Of a stretch of DNA of 64,000 nucleotides, positions 54,321 through 64,000 are shown piece by piece. This DNA comes from Sedimentibacter sp. MB35-C1 (GTDB lineage Bacteria > Bacillota > Clostridia > Tissierellales > Sedimentibacteraceae). Under the pieces are notes generated by a model. It did no database searches, was not told the origin of the DNA, and saw only the letters and a list, made by a program, of their open reading frames with translations. The stretch lies in NCBI RefSeq assembly GCF_030913635.1, contig NZ_CP133188.1, positions 2,418,001-2,482,000 of the forward strand, written 5' to 3'. Each line of letters starts with the position of its first letter. Positions within the stretch are counted from its first letter, which is position 1. Both the position numbers and the translations under genes were made by a program.

Positions 54321-56309
54321 TTAATTATTTAATTTTATAGGCTTAAACTCTATTCCGCCACCTTCAAAATACTTACTGAACATTTCGTAGTATTGTAGAC
54401 GAAGTCCCTGAATAAATACTATCAATCCTTCAAGTGTAAGGATCAATACATTTCCTAAAAACAGGATAAATATTTTTGCTATCGGATTAGTCACTACCTC
54501 TGACATTACCAAAAAGGCCAAGAACAATCCTGCGTGGTTTAAAGCGAATGCTCCAACACGGACAAATGATATTGCATTACTTAATGCATTCAATATTGTT
54601 TCAATGCCTTCAAATATAGCTTCAGTAAAATATGACCCTGCCTCGCCGTGAATTAACGGTGATTTTTTTAACACCAGGTTAGTAATAGGCTCTTTCAATA
54701 TCATTACTACCAAGCTTATCAACAGAACTGCTATACATAAAGCAGTTGAAATATTGATTATTCCTGTTAGTGACACTAAAGTAAATACAAGACTTATAAA
54801 AAACAAATATCCTGCAACGCCATTTTTCCCGAATATTCCTTCTTCTATATCATGTTTCTTCAAAGCATTTATAATTCCTATTACAAATGACACCGTAAGA
54901 ACTATTACACCGAACAAAACTCCTACAGCAAGTATAGACGGAATATTTTTAGGGTCTAACGGCCCTCCTTCAAGCAAACCTGGAAGCCATGGCAGCTCTT
55001 TTTTCTCTAAACCGAAAAAGCTCCCATATACAAATCCAAACACAATAGAAAAACCACCAAGCCTCATTAATATGTGTCCAGGTGCGGGCATTTTTTTCAT
55101 TAAAAACACTCCTGCAAGTAAATACACAAGACCCTGACCTATATCACCGAACATTATACCCCATGCCAGGCAATAAGTTATAGCCAAGAAAGGTGTAGGG
55201 TCAATTTCGTGATAAGCAGGCAGGCCGTACATTTTAACAATCATTTCAAACGGCCACGAGAACCAGTTGTTTTTCAGCTTTGTTGGAGGTACCACCTGAT
55301 TTCCAAAATCCTTAGCTGATTTTTCATCTATTAAATATTTTTCTGATACTGAAGCAATTGCTTTTTCAACCTCTGACTTATCTCTTTCATTTACCCATAT
55401 GTCTAAAACAAAGGAATTATTGCTGAAATCTGCTCTTGCTTCCAGCTCAGCCAGCTTATCCTCTAATTTAAATACATTGTAAATTTTTAAAACCTGGTTT
55501 TTAATGTCATCCCATTCTCGTTCGATAGATGCAGACATATCCTTTATTTCATTTTGCATCTGAACTATTTCGGCATCAATCTGCTTAATCATATCAGCAA
55601 TTGTGCAGCAATATCTTTTAGGAATAACAAGCTTATTCCAATTCAATGATTTAAGAAGATTATAAGTTTCATCCTTAAATTGCTTAGGATAAATTATCAT
55701 ATATAAATCCTCCGCAGAAGATTTAATAACCCCTATTCTTAGAACTATCGCACTTAGATTCTCATAATTTCTTTTTAATCTGGATTTGTTTTCTGCCGAA
55801 AAGGTTCCGATTTCATAATCAAAATAATTTAAATCAGCAACCTCATTAAGCTGAATACTTTTATCCGTAACACTGTCAATTTTTGTTCTTAATTCCGCAA
55901 GCTTTTCGATCTGCTTTTTCTTTTTGTTGATTTCACTTATTTTACTGCCCCATAAAGAATTAATTTTTCCTAAATCCGAACGAGCGTCCTCAAAGCTATA
56001 ATTTTTCTCCAACAGAAATTTTTTATCTATAACCAGTTCAACATCCAGTCCGTGAGCCAAGGTTTCAACAGTACTTAAGCAATCACTGCAGCTGTTATGA
56101 ATGTTCCCAGGATCAACCCCATGGTAAATCGGTTGTCCAAATATCTCAGATTCATATTGATGTATAACTAAATAGTTGTTATATGCGCTACTGTTTTCAA
56201 CATTTAAGTTTAAATGGGCATTTTCGCAAAATACCAGTTCTCTAAGCATGTCATGCATGTTTTCCAAAGAACCGACAATTTTCAAAAGAACCATTTTTTC
56301 TATAGCCAT
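54321..56309 (-). CDS. atpI: V-type ATPase subunit I (full length)
   Basis: A 662-residue a-type stator subunit. The cytoplasmic half (1-350) is helical and coiled-coil rich, opening with VLLKIVGSLENMHDML. The membrane half (about 370-655) holds about seven to eight segments with MFGDIGQGLVYL, GLLEGGPLDP and the arginine region SFVRVGAFALNHAGLFLAF. It forms the ion half-channels beside the c ring. An additional truncated copy lies just upstream. Confidence 0.95.
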   Translation of the reverse strand: MAIEKMVLLKIVGSLENMHDMLRELVFCENAHLNLNVENSSAYNNYLVIHQYESEIFGQPIYHGVDPGNIHNSCSDCLSTVETLAHGLDVELVIDKKFLLEKNYSFEDARSDLGKINSLWGSKISEINKKKKQIEKLAELRTKIDSVTDKSIQLNEVADLNYFDYEIGTFSAENKSRLKRNYENLSAIVLRIGVIKSSAEDLYMIIYPKQFKDETYNLLKSLNWNKLVIPKRYCCTIADMIKQIDAEIVQMQNEIKDMSASIEREWDDIKNQVLKIYNVFKLEDKLAELEARADFSNNSFVLDIWVNERDKSEVEKAIASVSEKYLIDEKSAKDFGNQVVPPTKLKNNWFSWPFEMIVKMYGLPAYHEIDPTPFLAITYCLAWGIMFGDIGQGLVYLLAGVFLMKKMPAPGHILMRLGGFSIVFGFVYGSFFGLEKKELPWLPGLLEGGPLDPKNIPSILAVGVLFGVIVLTVSFVIGIINALKKHDIEEGIFGKNGVAGYLFFISLVFTLVSLTGIINISTALCIAVLLISLVVMILKEPITNLVLKKSPLIHGEAGSYFTEAIFEGIETILNALSNAISFVRVGAFALNHAGLFLAFLVMSEVVTNPIAKIFILFLGNVLILTLEGLIVFIQGLRLQYYEMFSKYFEGGGIEFKPIKLNN

Positions 56310-56389
56310 CTAAAGCCTCCTCCCTTCATTAATCATATATTTTAACTTTTCTTCCACAATCCGTTATAAATCCTAATTACATCGTATAT

Positions 56390-57457
56390 TTAAATTAGTC
56401 CAAGCGGTTTTGAAAACAGATTGTTTTTTAGTAGCTTTACGAAGCGGCTTGAATGAGCATCCGATTCGTCAGCCGATTTTTCATTTATAAGATAATGCTC
56501 CGTTACAGACCTCACTGCTTGTTCAACAGCTTCTTTATATATTTCATTTAACCTGATGCTTAATGCAAATGAATTACTGATAATATCTGCTCTTAAAGCG
56601 GATTCAGTAATTTTATTTTCTAATCTGAATACGTCATAAATTCTCACAATTTGATTTTTTATATCATCTTTTTCCGATTTGAATGACTCAGACAATTCTT
56701 TTACTTTGTTTTGCATATGGATTATTTCAGCATTGATTTGCTTAATCATATCAGCAACTGAACCGCAATATTGATCAGGAATAATCATCTCAGCCCAATT
56801 TAAAGACTTCAACATTCTGTCGGTTTCATCTTTAAACTGCTTAGGATAAATAATCATGTATATTTCTTCCCCAGATGATTTTACGATTCCTATCTTAAGC
56901 ATTATTGCACTTAAGCTTCCATAGCTTCTTTTAGCTTTTAATTTGTTATCATTTGTAAAAGTTCCGATTTCATAGTCAAAATAATTTAGATCTGCTAACT
57001 CACTAAACTTAATGCTTTTATCAGTAATGCTCTCAATTTTAGCGCCTAACTCCGTAATTTTTTCGAGCTGCTTTTTCGTGCTGTCTATTTCACTTATTCT
57101 ACTGCTCAATAATTCCTTTATTTTTTCTAAATCCAAGCAAGCATTTTCGAAATCATAACCATTTTCAAATGTAAATTCCGCATCAGCATTCAAGTTAACA
57201 TTAAGGTCGCGGGACAGCTCTTCAACAATGCTTAAATACTTAACGCATCTGTTATAAATGTTGTCATGGCTCGGAAACTTTGTCTGCATCCCAACTACTT
57301 CAGATTCAAATTTATGAATCATTAAATTACTATAATACATGCTATCTTTTTCAATGTTTATGTTGTCAATTCTACATAATATCAGTTCCCTTATAATATC
57401 ATGCATATTTTCCAAAGATCCGACTATTTTTAAAAGCACTATTTTTTCTTTAGTCAT
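56390..57457 (-). CDS. Second, membrane-less copy of V-ATPase subunit I
   Basis: A 355-residue protein clearly homologous along its whole length to the cytoplasmic half of the next gene's product: both share VLLKIVGSLENMHD, FSELADLNYFDYEIGTF-type and MIIYPKQFKDET segments. It stops at LLKNNLFSKPLGLI, exactly where the full-length copy continues KLKNNWFSWPFEMIVKMYGL into the membrane domain. The frame is intact with its own GGGAGG site. It could be a functional extra stalk protein, or a duplicated gene that lost its 3' half. No annotation of such a subunit is known to me. Confidence 0.85.
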   Translation of the reverse strand: MTKEKIVLLKIVGSLENMHDIIRELILCRIDNINIEKDSMYYSNLMIHKFESEVVGMQTKFPSHDNIYNRCVKYLSIVEELSRDLNVNLNADAEFTFENGYDFENACLDLEKIKELLSSRISEIDSTKKQLEKITELGAKIESITDKSIKFSELADLNYFDYEIGTFTNDNKLKAKRSYGSLSAIMLKIGIVKSSGEEIYMIIYPKQFKDETDRMLKSLNWAEMIIPDQYCGSVADMIKQINAEIIHMQNKVKELSESFKSEKDDIKNQIVRIYDVFRLENKITESALRADIISNSFALSIRLNEIYKEAVEQAVRSVTEHYLINEKSADESDAHSSRFVKLLKNNLFSKPLGLI

Positions 57458-57471
57458 ATAGAGCCTCCCTT

Positions 57472-58500
57472 CTATATCTTCTGTACTAAATACTCTTGTA
57501 TTTTTTCCCTAGGAACCTTATATTCGATTCCTTCTGTTATAGACATTAAATCATCGATAATGATATCTAAAAAATAAATAAATGACACTACGGTTCCAAT
57601 ATTATTGAAAGTATTTTTTTTCATGTAATTTAACATATAGGAATCAATTACGATGTTAATATCTGTATTATTTGCGTCTTTGAAAAAATCATTTTTCAAG
57701 TATTGTTTTGAAAGATTAATAAATTCGTCCATGGTTGCATAGCAAAGCTTTTTAATCCTGTTATATCCCATAGACAAACCTCCTTCAAGGCTATAAATAA
57801 ACATTTCTTCAGGTGATATTTCATAATACTTTTTAGCTCTGTATATCCATTGAATATTTAAAAGGTCAATCCTAAAGCCTACTAATTCTTTAACAGCCTT
57901 TTGATCTTCCTTGCTTAGTTTTTCGGCCTTTTCAAAAATACTCTTATATAATGCCACATACATTTTCATTTCAATATGAAATTCACGCTTCATTGCATCT
58001 TCCTTCGAAAGATTGCTAAGACCGTTATAATAAGGAGTACCCTTTAATTTTTCTATTAACTGTTCCACACTGCCTGCTGACAGCAAGTCGCCATAAGCTA
58101 AATTTGTGTAATTTTTAGAATGAACAAACCTTTCTTCTATTCCATCCAGGCTTTCATTTTTTGTGATTTTTCGCAGTATAAGATTTAAATCTCGAATATC
58201 TGACTCCATCAAGATTGTTTTTATAAATTCCTTATATGGTCCGGAAAGATAATGCAGAAGGTTCTCTATCTGAAGTGTTTTAAATTTTAGCAATGCTGTT
58301 TCTAAATCTTCCCTTTTGAGCTTTTCATAAAGCATTCCGTCAAATGCCTTAGCGAATTCTACATTGTTTTTTAGCAGTTCGGCAAACTGTCCAACATCAG
58401 AACAGTCTAAAAACTTATTCCATTCAGCTTTCTGTAAAATACGCCCTTTTTTTGTTGCAATTTTTGTTTCCAAAGCATAATATGCCATGTTAGGGTTCAT
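57472..58500 (-). CDS. atpC: V-type ATPase subunit C/d
   Basis: A 342-residue C (d) subunit, the funnel that links the rotor shaft to the c ring. I start at the ATG at 58500 because GGAGGGG lies ahead of it; an earlier in-frame ATG includes the site. It begins MNPNMAYYALETKIATKKGR and is helical throughout, with EDAMKREFHIEMKMYVALYKSIF. It lies behind the G/H gene. Confidence 0.9.
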   Translation of the reverse strand: MNPNMAYYALETKIATKKGRILQKAEWNKFLDCSDVGQFAELLKNNVEFAKAFDGMLYEKLKREDLETALLKFKTLQIENLLHYLSGPYKEFIKTILMESDIRDLNLILRKITKNESLDGIEERFVHSKNYTNLAYGDLLSAGSVEQLIEKLKGTPYYNGLSNLSKEDAMKREFHIEMKMYVALYKSIFEKAEKLSKEDQKAVKELVGFRIDLLNIQWIYRAKKYYEISPEEMFIYSLEGGLSMGYNRIKKLCYATMDEFINLSKQYLKNDFFKDANNTDINIVIDSYMLNYMKKNTFNNIGTVVSFIYFLDIIIDDLMSITEGIEYKVPREKIQEYLVQKI

Positions 58501-58501
58501 A

Positions 58502-58819
58502 TTACCCCTCCAGTACAAATAACTTGTTAAATATTTTTTGGGTTAAATTTTTTTCTGCTTTTAAATAAATATCATCAATTTCAGCAGAATTTTTTTTAAT
58601 TTGTTCTTTTTGAGATTTTTCAATCTCCATAATATAAGCATCGGTTTGTTCAGAAATTTCTTTGGCCTTAACTTTTGCGGCAGAGATTTTTTCTTCCCGA
58701 TAAGCTGATATCATGCTCTCATACTCTTGCTTTTTATTAGATAATATCTGCTCATTTTTAGTCTTATTATTATAAGCCAGAGCATCAATTTCTATGATTT
58801 GATCAATTATCTCTTTCAA
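58502..58819 (-). CDS. atpH: V-type ATPase subunit G/H
   Basis: A short coiled-coil peripheral-stalk subunit, about 105 residues if the TTG at 58819 is the start; the GTG at 58831 overlaps the AAAGGAG site. The middle (EQILSNKKQEYESMISAYRE, then KAKEISEQTDAYIMEIEKSQ) is a continuous charged heptad helix. It is the first gene of the operon, with a consensus promoter upstream. Identification rests on position and shape. Confidence 0.82.
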   Translation of the reverse strand: MKEIIDQIIEIDALAYNNKTKNEQILSNKKQEYESMISAYREEKISAAKVKAKEISEQTDAYIMEIEKSQKEQIKKNSAEIDDIYLKAEKNLTQKIFNKLFVLEG

Positions 58820-58861
58820 ATAGCAACTCACTCCTTTGTCTTTTTTTTTACATTACTCCAC

Positions 58862-58890
58862 ATTATAGCATTCTTTATAGAGCAATTCAA
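58862..58890 (-). promoter_or_regulatory. Sigma-A promoter of the V-ATPase operon
   Basis: TTGAAT (58885-58890), a 17-base spacer and TATAAT (58862-58867) on the minus strand, about 43 bases before the first gene. Confidence 0.85.
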
Positions 58891-59040
58891 ATCATTATAT
58901 CTCTTATTTAAATAATATTTTTATGTAAACAAGCAAGATAACGATTTTTATACATAATTACTTTTTTTTACTCTAGTTTTCTCTAGTTTACTTATAAATA
59001 TATATTTAAAAATTATTTTTATAAAAGTTATCTAATGGTA

Positions 59041-59069
59041 TTGATTAGTAAATATTTTTGAGATAAAAT
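59041..59069 (+). promoter_or_regulatory. Sigma-A promoter of yitT-clpB
   Basis: TTGATT (59041-59046), a 17-base spacer and TAAAAT (59064-59069), about 26 bases before the YitT-family start. Confidence 0.75.
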
Positions 59070-59095
59070 TAAATAAACAAAACTAGGAGGCCTAT

Positions 59096-59944
59096 ATGAT
59101 TGATAAAAACTTAGTTAAGCAGGTATTACTTATTGCCGTCGGTTCCTTTATAGTAGCAATGGGTGTATATTACTTTTTGGTTCCTGAAAACCTGGCTACA
59201 GGCGGAATATCGGGGCTCGCAATAGTTTTGAATAATTATTTGCCCATACCCATATCATTAACAAACTTTGTATTGAATATTCTTCTTTTAATTGTAGGCT
59301 TTATCTTTATCGGAAAAGATTTTGGAGGAAGAACTATTCTCTCCGTTGTTTTTCTTTCGTTTTTTATGTCACTAATGGAATTTTTTCATCCTGCTTCAAA
59401 GCCTGTAACTGATGAAGTACTTTTAAATTTAATTTGCGGCATAATTATTTCCGCAATGGGACTGTCGATTGTTTTCAACCAAAACGCATCAACAGGCGGA
59501 ACAGACATATTGGCAAAAGTGTTTAATAAGTATTTTCATTTAGATATGGGTAAAGGATTAATGGCAGCAGACATTGTAGTAGTTATTCTTTCTTTTTTTA
59601 CATACGGCATACAAACCGGAATTGTCGGTGCATTTGGGTGGTTCCTGAACGGAATTATCGTTAACTACTTTATTGATGGATTCACTGTCAAAAACGAGGT
59701 GGTCATAATTACAAAACACACCAAAGTTGTAAAGGACTATATCTTCCAAAAGCTTGACAGAGGTGTGACTGTTTACAAGGCAGAAGGCGGGTATACAAAT
59801 GAAGAAAGGGATATAATAGTTACTATATTGGAAAGGAAAGAATACTTCACACTGAAAAATGAGCTGAAAAAAATTGATCCCGAATCATTTGTAACCGTCA
59901 GAGCCGTTCAGGAGGTATACGGGTTTGGATTTTCTAAATTCTGA
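59096..59944 (+). CDS. YitT family membrane protein (DUF161/DUF2179)
   Basis: A 282-residue protein with about five to six membrane segments (DUF161: [20 protein letters not shown] and [20 protein letters not shown]) and a cytoplasmic DUF2179 domain at the C-terminus ([28 protein letters not shown]). Function is unknown in the family. AGGAGG precedes the ATG. It is 44 bases upstream of clpB and may be co-transcribed with it. Confidence 0.9.
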   Translation: MIDKNLVKQVLLIAVGSFIVAMGVYYFLVPENLATGGISGLAIVLNNYLPIPISLTNFVLNILLLIVGFIFIGKDFGGRTILSVVFLSFFMSLMEFFHPASKPVTDEVLLNLICGIIISAMGLSIVFNQNASTGGTDILAKVFNKYFHLDMGKGLMAADIVVVILSFFTYGIQTGIVGAFGWFLNGIIVNYFIDGFTVKNEVVIITKHTKVVKDYIFQKLDRGVTVYKAEGGYTNEERDIIVTILERKEYFTLKNELKKIDPESFVTVRAVQEVYGFGFSKF

Positions 59945-59988
59945 TATCCGCATTTAAATATATTTTACACAACAAAGGAGGTATTTCA

Positions 59989-62589
59989 ATGAATGCACAA
60001 AGATTTACTCAAAAATCACTGGAAGCAATTCAAGTTTCCCAGAATATCGCTATTGAGCACATGAACGTGCAAATTGAACAGGAGCATTTATTGTTTGCTC
60101 TTATTGATCAAGAGGGAGGCTTAATAGTTCAGCTATTGACTAGAATGAATGTTGACCCCGCTTCTATAAAATCAAAAATTAAAACACTGATTGAAAACAT
60201 GCCGGGAGTTTCAGGCCCCGGACGCGAAAGCGATAAAATCTACGTTTCACAGGACGTGGACAGAATACTTGTAGAATCAGAAAAGCAGGCAGAACGTATG
60301 AAAGATGAATATGTTTCTGTTGAGCATATAATGCTTTCACTTCTTAATTTTCCAAAAGCAAGTTTAAAAAGAGTTTACGACGAATTCGGCATAACTGCCG
60401 ATAAGTTTCTTAACGCACTGTCAACAATAAGAGGCAACACTCGAGTTACAAGTGATAGCCCTGAGTCAACCTATGACGTTCTGACTAAGTATGGCTCAGA
60501 CTTGGTTGAACTGGCAAAAAATAATAAACTGGATCCGGTTATAGGAAGAGATTCAGAAATAAGAAATGTTATAAGAATACTTTCCAGAAAAACAAAGAAC
60601 AACCCTGTTCTCATAGGTGAACCTGGCGTCGGAAAGACGGCTATTGCAGAAGGTCTTGCTATACGTATAGTTCGCGGTGATGTACCTAATAATTTAAAAG
60701 AGCGAAAAATATTCTCTCTCGATATGAGTTCTCTTGTTGCAGGTGCTAAATTTAGAGGTGAATTTGAAGAAAGGCTTAAGGCTGTTCTCGAAGAGGTTAA
60801 GAAAAGCGAAGGAAAAATCATACTGTTTATTGATGAGCTTCATACAATTGTAGGAGCCGGAAAGACAGATGGTGCAATGGATGCAGGAAATATGCTAAAA
60901 CCAATGCTTGCCAGAGGGGAACTACACTGCATAGGAGCTACCACATTAAACGAATACCGTCAATATATAGAAAAAGATGCTGCCCTTGAAAGAAGATTCC
61001 AACCAGTTATGGTAGATGAACCTACAGTTGAGGATACCATATCAATTTTAAGAGGTTTAAAAGAGAGATATGAGGTTTTCCACGGTGTTAAAATACAGGA
61101 TCAGGCACTTATAGCGTCTGCTGTTCTTTCCAACCGTTATATATCTGATAGATTCCTCCCCGATAAGGCAATTGATTTAATCGATGAAGCCTGCGCATTA
61201 ATACGTACGGAAATAGATTCTATGCCTACTGAGCTGGATGAAATATCCCGAAAAATAATGCAGCATGAAATTGAAGAAGCTGCTCTTAAAAAGGAAGATG
61301 ATCAGTTATCCTCAGAACATCTTAAAGAAATCCAGAAGGAACTGGCCGACATGAGGTCCGAATTTAAGGAAATGAAAGCCAAATGGGAAAATGAAAAAAG
61401 CTCCATTTCTAAAGTACAATCACTTAGAGAACAGCTGGAAAGCCTTAATGCTGAAATTGAAAGAGCTGAAAGGAACTATGACTTAAATAAAGCAGCAGAA
61501 TTAAAATACGGAAAACTTCCCGAACTTAAAAAAGCCTTGGAAAAAGAAGAGCATATTGCAGAGAAAAGTCAGGGACCTAACACGCTGCTCAGAGTTAAGG
61601 TCACCGAAGAAGAAATAGCAAGAATAGTTGCCAGATGGACAGGTATACCTGTTTCTAAGTTAATGGAAGGTGAAAGAGAAAAGCTTTTGAAGCTTGAGGA
61701 TATACTTCACGAGAGAGTAATCGGTCAAAATGAGGCCGTAGAAAAAGTGTCTGAAGCAATTTTAAGATCCAGAGCCGGAATACAGGACCCTGACAGACCA
61801 ATAGGCTCATTTATGTTCCTTGGACCAACGGGAGTTGGGAAAACTGAACTTGCAAAAGCGCTGGCAGAAGCTTTATTTGATGACGAACACAATATAATCA
61901 GAATTGATATGAGCGAATATATGGAAAAATTCTCAGTATCCAGATTAATAGGAGCTCCTCCAGGATATGTTGGATATGAAGAAGGTGGACAGTTAACAGA
62001 AGCTGTAAGAAGAAAGCCATATTCGGTAATATTGTTTGATGAAGTTGAAAAAGCGCACTCCGATGTATTCAATATTTTACTTCAAGTACTTGACGACGGG
62101 CGCATTACAGATTCACAAGGAAGAACCGTTGACTTTAAAAACACAATCATAATAATGACTTCCAACCTTGGTTCTGAATATATTTTGGACGGATTTACCG
62201 ATGTAGGAGAAATATCTGAAGAGGCAAAGAAAAAAGTACATGATCTCCTTAAACACCACTTTAGGCCAGAATTTTTAAATAGGCTTGATGAAATTGTATT
62301 TTATAAGCCTCTTAAAAAAGATGAGATTTCTTCCATCGTTGATTTGATGATTAAAGATCTTCAAAGCCGATTAAAAGATAAGCACATAACAGTGGTTTTA
62401 ACCGAACAGGCAAAATTAGCAATAGTAGATCAAGGTTATAACCCGATTTACGGAGCTCGTCCATTAAAGCGTTTTATTCAGAAAAATATTGAAACATTAA
62501 TTGCAAGGATGATTATTGCAGGCAAAGCAGAGTATGACAGCACAGTAAAAATTGATTACGACAATACTGGATTTAAAATCGCAAATTAA
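59989..62589 (+). CDS. clpB: ATP-dependent chaperone ClpB
   Basis: An 866-residue ClpB disaggregase. N-domain (1-150), first AAA+ with GEPGVGKT at 210-217, a coiled-coil middle domain (about 400-525, with [16 protein letters not shown]-like heptads), second AAA+ with GPTGVGKT at 612-619, and the C-terminal small domain ending [18 protein letters not shown]. The long middle domain and absence of an IGF-type ClpP loop separate it from ClpA/ClpC. No CIRCE or CtsR operator is seen upstream. Confidence 0.96.
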   Translation: MNAQRFTQKSLEAIQVSQNIAIEHMNVQIEQEHLLFALIDQEGGLIVQLLTRMNVDPASIKSKIKTLIENMPGVSGPGRESDKIYVSQDVDRILVESEKQAERMKDEYVSVEHIMLSLLNFPKASLKRVYDEFGITADKFLNALSTIRGNTRVTSDSPESTYDVLTKYGSDLVELAKNNKLDPVIGRDSEIRNVIRILSRKTKNNPVLIGEPGVGKTAIAEGLAIRIVRGDVPNNLKERKIFSLDMSSLVAGAKFRGEFEERLKAVLEEVKKSEGKIILFIDELHTIVGAGKTDGAMDAGNMLKPMLARGELHCIGATTLNEYRQYIEKDAALERRFQPVMVDEPTVEDTISILRGLKERYEVFHGVKIQDQALIASAVLSNRYISDRFLPDKAIDLIDEACALIRTEIDSMPTELDEISRKIMQHEIEEAALKKEDDQLSSEHLKEIQKELADMRSEFKEMKAKWENEKSSISKVQSLREQLESLNAEIERAERNYDLNKAAELKYGKLPELKKALEKEEHIAEKSQGPNTLLRVKVTEEEIARIVARWTGIPVSKLMEGEREKLLKLEDILHERVIGQNEAVEKVSEAILRSRAGIQDPDRPIGSFMFLGPTGVGKTELAKALAEALFDDEHNIIRIDMSEYMEKFSVSRLIGAPPGYVGYEEGGQLTEAVRRKPYSVILFDEVEKAHSDVFNILLQVLDDGRITDSQGRTVDFKNTIIIMTSNLGSEYILDGFTDVGEISEEAKKKVHDLLKHHFRPEFLNRLDEIVFYKPLKKDEISSIVDLMIKDLQSRLKDKHITVVLTEQAKLAIVDQGYNPIYGARPLKRFIQKNIETLIARMIIAGKAEYDSTVKIDYDNTGFKIAN

Positions 62590-62636
62590 AATGTTAAACA
62601 GCATTCTGCACTTTCAAAACACTGGATGCAAATAAA

Positions 62637-62670
62637 AATGGCGGCTAAGCTTTTAAGCTTAACCGCCATT
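62637..62670. terminator. Bidirectional terminator between clpB and the transporter
   Basis: AATGGCGGCTAAGCTT (62637-62652) and AAGCTTAACCGCCATT (62655-62670) form a 16-position stem with one mismatch. It serves both convergent genes. Confidence 0.85.
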
Positions 62671-62687
62671 GTAGTTTCACATTTTAA

Positions 62688-64000
62688 TTAGAAAATTCCA
62701 ATTCCAAAGAAGTCATCTATTTGTCCTATTAATACGAATGTAATTGCTATAGGAACGATGAACTTAAAGCAAATATCCCAGAATTTATAAGATTTCATAA
62801 GAAGATTAGGAGTTGCTTCAACTTCTTCCTTAATAACATCTGTACCCAGTACCCATCCTATCATTACAGACATCATAATAGCTCCAAGAGGCATGAATAC
62901 GCCTTCTGCAATCATATCATAGAAGTCAAGCCAGCAGTCAAATGCCATTCGAACCTCATCCATACCAAACATAACAGCAGGGATGTCAATCATTGCTCCT
63001 CCTGCTACACCTGCACCAAGACCGTCAAGACATACAGGGATACCAACAACAAATATCATAGCGCCAACTATTACTGTTAATTTTTTACGTCCTGAGCCTT
63101 TTCCCTGAGAAACTTGTTTGTCAACAAAATACGCAGTACAAACTTCCAGAAGTGAAATAGCTGACGTAACAGCTGCAATAAATACAAGGAAATAGAATAC
63201 AAATCCAAACAGATTTCCTATTAATCCTCCCATTCCTACGCTAAATACCTGATGAAGAGTAACGAACAGAAGTCCAGGGCCTGCTCCGAATGAGATACCT
63301 TCAACACCTTGTGACATAAATGCACCAACAGCAGGCATAACCGCAAGACCTGCCATCAAAGCGAAGATTGAATCTGCAACAGGAACGATAATGGCGTTTT
63401 TCTCCAGGTTTTCCTGCTTGCTTAGATAAGATCCGTAAGTAATCATACAACCCATACCAAGCGATAACGAGAAGAACATCTGACCAGCCGCTGTTTTAAG
63501 AACCCTCATGAAACCTATCTCAGAAAAAGCTGACCAGTTCGGTGCGAACATAAATGCAACGCCTGTGGAAGCACCTTCAAGTGTAAGGCTTCTTATTATT
63601 ACTATTACAAGCATAACAAGCAAAGCCGGCATTGCTATCTTAGTAAATTTTTCAATTCCACTTTCAATTCCACCCATAACTATTGATACGGTAATGGCCA
63701 TGAAAATACCGTGGAACAGCATGCTGATCCCACCGCTAGAAGTAAAAGCTCCAAAAAATTCACCGCTTCCCATGCCGCCAAAGCCTGCACCTTCGCTGAA
63801 AATTTCCATAATAAATCCAAATGCGTAACGAAGTGTGTAGCCGCCTAGAACACTGTAAAATGATAAAATTAAAAATCCTGATAAAAATCCAAGCCAACCT
63901 ACCCACGCAAACTTTTTATACAGAGCCTGATATGCTCCGATAACACCTAAGCCAGTTTTTCTACCTAATGCAAGCTCACCAAGCATAATTGCAACACCAG
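62688..64000 (-). CDS. Sodium-dependent transporter (neurotransmitter:sodium symporter family), N-terminus beyond window
   Basis: The 3' part, about 437 codons, of an NSS/SNF-family symporter. The frame continues upstream of the window end: before MLGELALGRKTG the codons read GVAI, which matches the conserved GxP-hydrophobic-ELALG segment of helix 1b, so roughly the first 50-70 residues are missing. Ten or so hydrophobic segments remain, including SFYSVLGGYTLRYAFG and the sodium-site zone MFFSLSLGMGCMITYGSYL. It likely imports an amino acid with sodium. The substrate cannot be told. Confidence 0.92.
   Translation of the reverse strand, partial: GVAIMLGELALGRKTGLGVIGAYQALYKKFAWVGWLGFLSGFLILSFYSVLGGYTLRYAFGFIMEIFSEGAGFGGMGSGEFFGAFTSSGGISMLFHGIFMAITVSIVMGGIESGIEKFTKIAMPALLVMLVIVIIRSLTLEGASTGVAFMFAPNWSAFSEIGFMRVLKTAAGQMFFSLSLGMGCMITYGSYLSKQENLEKNAIIVPVADSIFALMAGLAVMPAVGAFMSQGVEGISFGAGPGLLFVTLHQVFSVGMGGLIGNLFGFVFYFLVFIAAVTSAISLLEVCTAYFVDKQVSQGKGSGRKKLTVIVGAMIFVVGIPVCLDGLGAGVAGGAMIDIPAVMFGMDEVRMAFDCWLDFYDMIAEGVFMPLGAIMMSVMIGWVLGTDVIKEEVEATPNLLMKSYKFWDICFKFIVPIAITFVLIGQIDDFFGIGIF

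Noticed and set aside
59945-59988. CIRCE or CtsR operator upstream of clpB
   Set aside because: Neither TTAGCACTC/GAGTGCTAA nor a GGTCAAA heptad repeat is visible in the gap.
1-64000. tRNA, rRNA, CRISPR array, insertion sequence, phage or toxin-antitoxin pair
   Set aside because: Searched by eye on both strands; no cloverleaf TTCGANTC arms, repeat-spacer series, transposase motifs or paired small genes were found.

Overview
This window is AT-rich chromosomal DNA from an endospore-forming, anaerobic member of the Firmicutes, most likely Clostridia or Tissierellia. Evidence: sporulation genes (yqfC, yqfD, spoVFA/spoVFB, ylbJ); Firmicute housekeeping clusters (rpsU-yqeY, ylxM-ffh-rpsP-khpA-rimM-trmD-rplS-rbgA-rnhB, rnc-smc-ftsY, yceD-rpmF, plsX-acpP); a V-type ATPase operon; AGGAGG ribosome binding sites; and many textbook sigma-A promoters. 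I see no rRNA, tRNA, CRISPR array, insertion sequence or prophage. A species name cannot be read from the sequence.

Layout. 0-3 kb (minus): yqfC-yqfD-phoH-ybeY and the first codons of a secreted protein. 3-12.5 kb is an accessory block: a TPP riboswitch with thiC (plus), a small membrane protein, the dipicolinate synthase pair spoVFA-spoVFB, a rhomboid-like membrane protein, a TPR-type XRE regulator, a possible gene relic, and a molybdate/tungstate ABC operon (modA-modB-modC) ending in a DUF364 gene. 12.5-15.5 kb: yqeY, rpsU, a HIT protein, mtaB and a YraN nuclease. 15.6-21.3 kb: a nucleoside-uptake operon (deoC, BMP lipoprotein, nupO, nupP, nupQ). 21.5-35.6 kb: a long minus-strand block for translation, SRP, RNase III, SMC and fatty-acid synthesis. 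35.6-40.4 kb: yceD, ackA, the cobalamin genes cobU-cobS-cobC and a methyltransferase. 40.7-49.1 kb: tmcAL, iadA and an NhaC antiporter behind a sigma-54 promoter with the adjacent enhancer-binding protein, then ylbJ and RNase Z. 49.1-58.8 kb: a complete V-ATPase operon with an extra truncated subunit I gene. 59-64 kb: a YitT protein, clpB, and a sodium-dependent transporter cut by the window end.

How it fits together. Most of the window is conserved backbone, apparently interrupted by accessory modules at 3-12.5 kb and 15.6-21.3 kb. Control can be read in several places: the TPP riboswitch with terminator; a 24-bp ModE-like palindrome directly downstream of a consensus modA promoter; mutually exclusive hairpins after the nucleoside-binding lipoprotein gene; a -24/-12 promoter for nhaC-iadA; and sporulation-type promoters for spoVFA and yqfC.

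The most unusual items are the second, membrane-less copy of V-ATPase subunit I, the DUF364 gene fused into the molybdate operon, the folded element upstream of cobU, and a short protein-like relic at 9100-9240. I found no clearly new multi-gene defence or mobile system.
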